Positions 57,959 through 64,000 of a DNA stretch of 64,000 nt are shown here, in pieces. The notes under the pieces are model-generated. The model saw nothing but the letters and a program-made list of their open reading frames with translations. It did not search any database and was not told where the DNA came from. Origin of the DNA: Cladopsammia gracilis (lineage: Eukaryota > Cnidaria > Anthozoa > Scleractinia > Dendrophylliidae); contig JAJGOT010000345.1 of NCBI GenBank assembly GCA_022457155.1, positions 1 to 64,000 of the forward strand, read 5' to 3'. The position numbers and the translations under genes are program-made. Each line of letters starts with the position of its first letter. Position 1 is the first letter of the stretch.

Positions 57959-58345
57959 TGTCAGGCCACAAACGTGCGCTCGCTAAACAGCTTTAAAAAC
58001 ATATCCTTCGACTCGTGTGTTCTGATCTATGAATGATAGCATCTAACAAAAATGCGAGAAATTTTGCTAAAAAATAAAATGCAATAAAAATGCAACAAGA
58101 ACGTCCCCACAGATTCACTAAAAAGTCTATTAATAGTGTCTAACAAAAATCTTAGTTAACTAAATCATCAACGTATAAATATATCGCTTTGTCAGGCCAC
58201 AAACATGCGCTCGCTAAACCGCTTTCAAAAATATGCCACTCGACTCTTGTGTTCTTATCGATAACATCTTGCTAACAAATATGCACTAGGAATGTCCCCA
58301 CAAAATCACTAAAAAGTCTATTAATAGTTACTAACGCATTTTTTG
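57959..58345. repeat. Tandem duplication, ~233-bp unit, 1.7 copies
   Basis: gtcaggccacaaac with tgcgctcgctaaac recurs at about 57961 and 58193. Both copies contain ctaaaaagtctattaatag. Confidence 0.8.
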
Positions 58346-58841
58346 CTAACAAAAATGCATAAAGAATGCATGTTAGCCCACATAAACTCCTGTAAGTTAA
58401 ACATTAACTTACAGGAGATAAAAATAAGTGCTAACTTCGAACCTTCCTACTGCGCATGTCACAAGTTCAGTCACAAACAACTATCGTTCAATGTCACAGG
58501 CGTTGTCGGCTTCCTTAAGTCATTCAATTCAACCTTTCTATTTGTATATTTTTCGAATCTACTTGTTACTTAATGGTTCATCTGTTCAATGTTTCGGTTT
58601 CGATTAATGTAGATGTCACTCAGTTCGTATAGAAATAACACAGGGTACCCAAAGTCTAATTTTTGAAGAAGAAAAAAATATTGGTCCAAGTTCGGATTTG
58701 AACAATGATGATTTGAAATGTTATTATCCTAAAAAAAGTAAATAATCCAGAAGTGCAATAAATTTAATAAAGAGATTGTGATTAGATCTTTATATCAAGA
58801 CCTAGCCTGGTTTCCGTGCTCATCAAAGCGAGGCTCACAAG

Positions 58842-58876
58842 ATGGCGGCGCCCATGGACACGACACTGTTATGGCT
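58842..58876 (+). other. Possible 5' exon with 'aagatggcggc' start and GTAAGT donor
   Basis: caagatggcggcgcccatgg, a motif common around vertebrate and invertebrate start sites, is followed after 35 nt by a perfect GTAAGT. It could be the 5' leader of the 59382 gene, spliced to an acceptor near 59356, where it would form a short upstream frame. Alternatively it is a first exon of an unrelated gene. Confidence 0.3.
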
Positions 58877-59381
58877 GTAAGTATGGCATTTCTTTCTGAT
58901 TTGGCGATCTAATATGGGCTCACATAATAATGACTAGTTGATATTTAAGTTTAGAACCATTCAAAACAAATCATTTCACTTTGTGTATCGAGAAAATAAC
59001 TCTTTTCTAGAATGAGTCTTGTCTTTTGTCAACCTTCCTAATACACGACTCTCCACTGTTTGTAAGCGTCCCGAATGTAGAAAATACATTACAATAAGGT
59101 ATTTTCAGTCGATAACACAGGGAATAGTTGCCCAGTTTTACCATGTTTAGTTTCTTTGTTAGTCATAACCACAGGTTTTCTTATAAACATTCTCAAAATA
59201 CCTTTTTGATAAGCTACAAGAATAGCATTTCTAAAAACATAACAATCGCTTTCGTTCAGTGCGATTCAGCTGAAATCTCATACAAATGTTATCTTTTCAA
59301 AAGTGACATAATCATGATTATGGGTCTATACTTTTCACTTTATCTTTCATTTAAAGCTAAACCATCTTGATAATTCTCCAA

Positions 59382-62300
59382 ATGGCAAGTCAACCAAAGC
59401 GACGGAGAGCGGTGTCCCTTGAAAAATGTATCATTTGTCAGGCTGACAAAGGGAATGATATACTCAGAAGAGCGAAAGAATCCTCCCTCGAGACCCTAAA
59501 AGAAGTCATTGAACTCCGTAAAGATGAAGTGTTCGATAGGCTTCACGAAGAGCTACCAGGTCTGGCAGGCGAAAATGTTCTCTGGCATTCGAATTGCTAC
59601 TCTTCCTATACTAGCCAAAAAAACATACGCTGTGTTACTGGCACACACGATGATGAAGATGGAGTTGATAATGAACAACAACCCAGGGCCTCACGATCTT
59701 CTGCTAGTGTATCAGTTGACTGGTCCAAGTGTTTTATTTGCCGAAATAAAACATACAAGAAGGACAAGAAGATGTTTAAGGTATCTACTTTTGAAGCATG
59801 CGACAACGTAAAAGAGGCGGCGGAAAGCAAAGGGGACGAGCACATGAAAGATACACTTATCTCAGTGAACTACGATTTAATAGCTGCAGACGCTCAATAT
59901 CACAAAACATGCTTTGCTTCATATGTAAGCAAGTCTAACCTTAAGCACAAGGGCTTTAACGAGAAACAAAGAGAGTCACTATACGGGGAAGCTTTTGAGA
60001 AGATGTCAAGTGAAATAGGCGATGGTATTACTCAAGGGAAGGCATATGACATGAACTCATTATTATCACGATATAGCGAGCTTCTCGGCGAGAAAGGAAT
60101 AGATGGAAGCAGCTATACCAAGCAGCGCCTAAAACTTCGACTTGAGAAGCACTTTGGAAACACCATTATCTTCCACAAAGATAATGTTAAGAACAGACCA
60201 GAGATTATCTACTCTAGCAACATTTCTGTACAAGATATCCTTAATTCCGTCGCCGCAGCACGTAATTCCAATACTGGTTCTGATAAGGATATTAAAGCCC
60301 AAGTTTTAAACCTGGCACGTCACATCAAAGATGAAATTCGGGAGTGTAGTGGCATTTCTTTGAAACCTTTAAATGCCGATGATGTGTCCCTCGACTCGGC
60401 CAAACGAATCATTCCACCGACATTATACTGGTTAGTTCGCCTGCTGATAACGTCCGACCGTAGTGGGTTAGACGACTTTGACCTCCCCACTCAATGTAAA
60501 AGAATAGCAGACGAAAGGCAAACTGTCAGTATCGCCCAAGATATTATCCACTGTGCCTCCAATTCCCGCATAAAGCTTCCAAAGCAAATAGGCCTAGCGA
60601 TGGCAGTGCGACAGCTGACAGGATCAAAGCAGCTAGTGGTTTTGTTGAATCGAATGGGTCACAGCTCCTCGTATGATGAATTGCAAGCGGTGGATACCTG
60701 CCTAGCAACGGAGGTCATGGCGAGAGCAGAGCGGTATGGAACGGTCATTCCATCAAATATCTATGCTGGATCTTTTGTACAGCTTGCTGCTGATAATAAT
60801 GACTTATGCGAGGAGACACTAGATGGCAAGAACACAACGCATGCCACCACGTTAGTCGTTTACCAGAAGAAATCATTTGGTCCAGAATTACCACCTGTAA
60901 CTTTAGGAGATCATTCACAAAGACGTCGCAGCCTGAAGAGAAGTGAAAGCGTCTATGAGTTACAAGAGTGCTCAGCGTATGGAAGAAGACCCCAAGTAAA
61001 CGAGTATGTTGACAAGGTAGAAGAGGGATGGTTCAAGGATGAGAGCGCTGCTCTCTCTAGCGTTATGATAACTGATGAACTCTGGGCTTTCCTGCGCATG
61101 AAACCAGCAGTCATATTTGAGACCGGAACCAGCGAACAAGAAGCGCAACTAGTTCCCAGTTGGAGTGCGTTTAATGCGATCCTATATCCCGACCTTCCCT
61201 TTTCAACAAATATCGGGTATTGTCCAATGATCGAGGGTACATCGACAGAGTTCTCCACGGTTTACACGGTCTTAAAACACGCCCAGAAACTGTCTTCCAA
61301 CTTAGGTCAACGAGACGCCATCATAACCTTTGACCTCGCCATATATGTTAAGGCTAAGCAAATCCAGATGAAGTTTCCTGCTGAGTTCTCTGACACTGTT
61401 ATACGTCTTGGAGGATTCCATATCGCACTGAATTTTCTCGCTCTACTTGGTAAGATGTTTCGAAGCTTTGGACTGGAAGATCTTTTCATTGAGTCAGGCG
61501 TTTATGGTGCTGGCACCACCGACGCGTTGATGAAGGGAAAGTCCTACAACCGCGGGGTTCGAGCGCACAAGTTGGCTATGGAAGCTTTCTACCGTTTGCT
61601 CTGGGATGCATTCCTTGCTTGGCGCAAAGCGCGCACTAGTACCGACGGAGTTGATTTTGTTAACGAAGGGTCCGTGTCAAAACAAGCCAAACAGTGTCAA
61701 CAAGCGATAGAAGCTAAGGCAATGGTGCGTCAAAGTCTCGATGAACTGCAGCAAGAGACCAAAGCCCTGCGTTCACAGTTCAAAGATTTCATCCAAGAAT
61801 CAAGCAGCCGGTCTAGGATGTTCGCATTCTGGTTGGAGTATAGGCACATGATAGAGCTTCTTCTACAATTTGTGAAGGCTGAGAGAGTTGGCGACTGGGA
61901 ACTGCACCTGTCAAGCGTTTCCGCTATGATTCCATATTACTTTGCTATGGATGGGCAAAATTACGCACGTTGGTTGCCCGTGTATGTCCTTGACATGAAG
62001 CAGCTGGCGACTAAGCATCCAAACGTCCATCAGGAGTTTCTCAGCGGGAGCCATGCGGTCAGCCGTTCGACCAATCCCTTCGCAAAGGTGTGGACCGACA
62101 TGGCTTTAGAACAATCCATAAATGCAGACTCGAAGTCTAAGGGGGGAATTGTTGGCATTTCTCAGAACCCAGGTGCCCTTGACCGATGGTTTCTCACCAG
62201 CCATGAGCGTGCCTCGACGACGAGGGCTGTAAATGATATGTTCATTGATGAACACAATACTGTTGATGTCCACAAAGAAGCTACGCCAAAGAGAGTTGCT

Positions 62301-64000
62301 CGAGATGAGGCCGATGTCCAGAAGTTGATTTCCTGTTTCTCTTCAGATCTGATGAGCAATCCTTTTACGGAAGATGGTGACTCACTTCTAAATTTTGCGA
62401 CCGGCGTGGTACTGCCTCCTACAACCGCAGATGCCTTGGTGAAGTGCAAGAAGAAGGGAAAAGAACAGATGACCGCCTTCATCGACCAGAGGCTGAACAG
62501 CACACAGAAAAGTTTCTGGGATCCAATTCCAAAGCTCCAGGCGAAAACCTTTGAAAGTGCTTCAAAGAAAGTTAAGGTGAAAGCTATCAATGAGAAGCTG
62601 ATGACAGTCGGCGCTGACAGAGACTTATTTGGTCGTCTGCTTATCGCCGCCAACGTTAGACACATCAACCTAAAGGATGTCCTATGTTATGAGCTCTCTG
62701 CTGTCCCACTGTCGCTGGCACATGAAGATGGCACGTTGCGAAAGTCAACCAAGAGCGTCCTGTCGGCCCTTCTTGAGAGCAAAGTATCCGCGCTTCCGCT
62801 ACTTCAATCTTTTGCAAATGACACGGTTTACCTTGTTGATGGCATGGCTTTGGTTCAGGCGATGAAACTAGCAGGAAGCAGCTCTTTTGGTGAAGTGGCA
62901 GAGAAGTACTACAAGGCCATCACTGCGCCACTTTGTCATGCAACCGAAGTTCATGTAGTGTTTGACCAGTATTGGGACGTCTCCATTAAAGCTGGCGAGC
63001 GTGAACGACGACGTGAACAAAGTGATACGCTAGAAGTTAAGATCCATGGACCAACGACTCCAGCCCCAAAGCAGTGGACCAAGTACATACCTAATCCCAC
63101 TAACAAGGTTAACCATTGCAACTTCTTGTCGGAGTCCTTCTGTGATCTGGGTAAACAGCTGCTCCCACCGAACAAGGCACTTGTCATTGGAGGCGGATTC
63201 AAGAATGGCAGACGAGCTGTGATGATTAGACGTGGTTACTGTGACGACATCGATGATCTTGAATCAGACCACGAGGAAGCAGATACAAGGTATCTAATCA
63301 TTTCAGGGAGCAGACTTGAGTCGTGTTATCATACTGAATTAGAAATCCATTTGAAAACATATTCTATGCTACTAATTTTTAGTTCCTGTTTCAGGCTACT
63401 GTTACACGCTATGCATGCTTCAAGATCTCATCCGGATTGTCGCGTCATCGTGCAGTCGCCATACACCGATGTCCTGATCCTTAGCGTGTCACATTTTTCC
63501 AGCATGAACGCCGCTGAATTCTGGTTCAAGACTGGCATCAAAGATCGTCTGCGCTATGTTCCCGTTCATGAGTTGTCATTCCTACTGGGAGAGAAGTTGT
63601 GTCGCGCACTTCCTTCCTATCACGCAATTACAGGATGTGACTCCACCAGCGCTCTGGACAAAGTAGGGAAGAAGAAACACTGGCCAGCGTTTGAGGAGAG
63701 TGAACAACACCAAGAGAGTCTAGGTCTATTGGGAACAGAAAGAAGACTGAGTGACGTCGTCGCCTCAAGGTGTGAAGCATTCGTGTGCGACCTCTATCCT
63801 TTCCGCAGGAGAAATGTGCGCACGACGGACGAGCTGAGGTATCTTCTTTTCTGTCAGAAAAAGGCCAAGAATGAATGCCTTCCGCCGACGTCAGATTCTC
63901 TCCTCCAGCACCTGAAGCGTGCCAATCATCAAACATTCGTGTGGCGAAAGGCACTTACTGCCATCCAAGATCTACCAGAGCCAGCAGGAAATGGATGGGT
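59382..64000 (+). CDS. Large mobile-element protein: Cys/His modules, transposase-like core, FEN1/XPG-like nuclease
   Basis: The ATG at 59382 opens 1302 codons without a stop, to a GTATCT donor at 63290. After a 105-nt intron the acceptor TTTCAG at 63394 restores phase 2, and the frame continues open to the window edge (about 1504 residues, incomplete). TAA at 59358 precedes the start in frame. Residues ~12-75 and ~115-190 each hold CxxC then HxxxCxxxY, two zinc-binding-like modules. The central part has T-F-D651, GGFH680, GKSYNRGVRAHKL and DMALEQ (E910), plausible transposase landmarks. Residues 1150-1390 match the FEN1/XPG fold order: LVD1153, VFD1195 with KxxExxRR, EEAD1298-1301, SPYTD1328 and GCD1385. 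Academ DNA transposons of the XPG-bearing type combine such parts, so that is my best guess. The usual DxD appears as Y-T-D here, which may impair the nuclease. It is most likely a transposon gene, intact so far. Confidence 0.8.
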   Translation, partial: MASQPKRRRAVSLEKCIICQADKGNDILRRAKESSLETLKEVIELRKDEVFDRLHEELPGLAGENVLWHSNCYSSYTSQKNIRCVTGTHDDEDGVDNEQQPRASRSSASVSVDWSKCFICRNKTYKKDKKMFKVSTFEACDNVKEAAESKGDEHMKDTLISVNYDLIAADAQYHKTCFASYVSKSNLKHKGFNEKQRESLYGEAFEKMSSEIGDGITQGKAYDMNSLLSRYSELLGEKGIDGSSYTKQRLKLRLEKHFGNTIIFHKDNVKNRPEIIYSSNISVQDILNSVAAARNSNTGSDKDIKAQVLNLARHIKDEIRECSGISLKPLNADDVSLDSAKRIIPPTLYWLVRLLITSDRSGLDDFDLPTQCKRIADERQTVSIAQDIIHCASNSRIKLPKQIGLAMAVRQLTGSKQLVVLLNRMGHSSSYDELQAVDTCLATEVMARAERYGTVIPSNIYAGSFVQLAADNNDLCEETLDGKNTTHATTLVVYQKKSFGPELPPVTLGDHSQRRRSLKRSESVYELQECSAYGRRPQVNEYVDKVEEGWFKDESAALSSVMITDELWAFLRMKPAVIFETGTSEQEAQLVPSWSAFNAILYPDLPFSTNIGYCPMIEGTSTEFSTVYTVLKHAQKLSSNLGQRDAIITFDLAIYVKAKQIQMKFPAEFSDTVIRLGGFHIALNFLALLGKMFRSFGLEDLFIESGVYGAGTTDALMKGKSYNRGVRAHKLAMEAFYRLLWDAFLAWRKARTSTDGVDFVNEGSVSKQAKQCQQAIEAKAMVRQSLDELQQETKALRSQFKDFIQESSSRSRMFAFWLEYRHMIELLLQFVKAERVGDWELHLSSVSAMIPYYFAMDGQNYARWLPVYVLDMKQLATKHPNVHQEFLSGSHAVSRSTNPFAKVWTDMALEQSINADSKSKGGIVGISQNPGALDRWFLTSHERASTTRAVNDMFIDEHNTVDVHKEATPKRVARDEADVQKLISCFSSDLMSNPFTEDGDSLLNFATGVVLPPTTADALVKCKKKGKEQMTAFIDQRLNSTQKSFWDPIPKLQAKTFESASKKVKVKAINEKLMTVGADRDLFGRLLIAANVRHINLKDVLCYELSAVPLSLAHEDGTLRKSTKSVLSALLESKVSALPLLQSFANDTVYLVDGMALVQAMKLAGSSSFGEVAEKYYKAITAPLCHATEVHVVFDQYWDVSIKAGERERRREQSDTLEVKIHGPTTPAPKQWTKYIPNPTNKVNHCNFLSESFCDLGKQLLPPNKALVIGGGFKNGRRAVMIRRGYCDDIDDLESDHEEADTRYLIISGSRLESCYHTELEIHLKTYSMLLIFSSCFRLLLHAMHASRSHPDCRVIVQSPYTDVLILSVSHFSSMNAAEFWFKTGIKDRLRYVPVHELSFLLGEKLCRALPSYHAITGCDSTSALDKVGKKKHWPAFEESEQHQESLGLLGTERRLSDVVASRCEAFVCDLYPFRRRNVRTTDELRYLLFCQKKAKNECLPPTSDSLLQHLKRANHQTFVWRKALTAIQDLPEPAGNGW

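Noticed and set aside
62162..62668. 168-codon minus-strand open frame
   Set aside because: It lies fully antisense to the large plus-strand gene and exists because that gene's codon use leaves the opposite strand open. The other minus frames in 59.6-64 kb are the same kind of shadow.

Overview
The window is metazoan nuclear DNA: intron-bearing genes with GT-AG junctions and AATAAA signals, AT-rich spacers, several LINE 3' ends, and a very high density of small foldback and inverted-terminal-repeat elements. The mix of small secreted cysteine-rich proteins, foldback MITEs and a large CxxC/HxxxC mobile-element protein fits an anthozoan cnidarian, probably a stony coral. That assignment is inference; no species marker is present.

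Layout. 1-950 holds the last three exons of a plus-strand gene that starts before the window. 2319-6041 (minus) and 13727-15267 (plus) are two related genes built alike: a signal-peptide exon ending in phase 1, then one exon with the same ten-cysteine scaffold. 46990-54711 (plus) is a third small secreted cysteine-rich gene (127 codons). It has a TATA-like box, a probable 5' UTR exon, a 36-nt Pro/Thr exon present twice because of a 1.09-kb tandem duplication, and two cysteine exons. 59382-64000 (plus) is an open frame of about 1500 codons with one 105-nt intron, running off the right edge. It carries zinc-knuckle-like modules, a transposase-like core and a FEN1/XPG-like nuclease domain, and is probably an Academ-type DNA transposon protein.

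The space between is mainly mobile DNA. There are LINE 3' ends at 2.7, 23.4, 24.5 and 49.8 kb, a broken multi-exon tyrosine-recombinase gene at 25.6-27.7 kb, and a pogo-like transposase remnant at 34.2 kb. Non-autonomous elements with readable target-site duplications lie at 14.0, 30.3, 48.8 and 53.4 kb. There are two tandem satellites (106 bp and 149 bp) and at least fifteen foldback elements. Roughly 6.5-13 kb, 28.6-29.7 kb, 33-34 kb, 43-47 kb and 55-59 kb have no gene I can support with confidence.

The three secreted genes look like products of one lineage-specific family; nothing else links the genes into a pathway. No rRNA, CRISPR or bacterial-type feature was seen.
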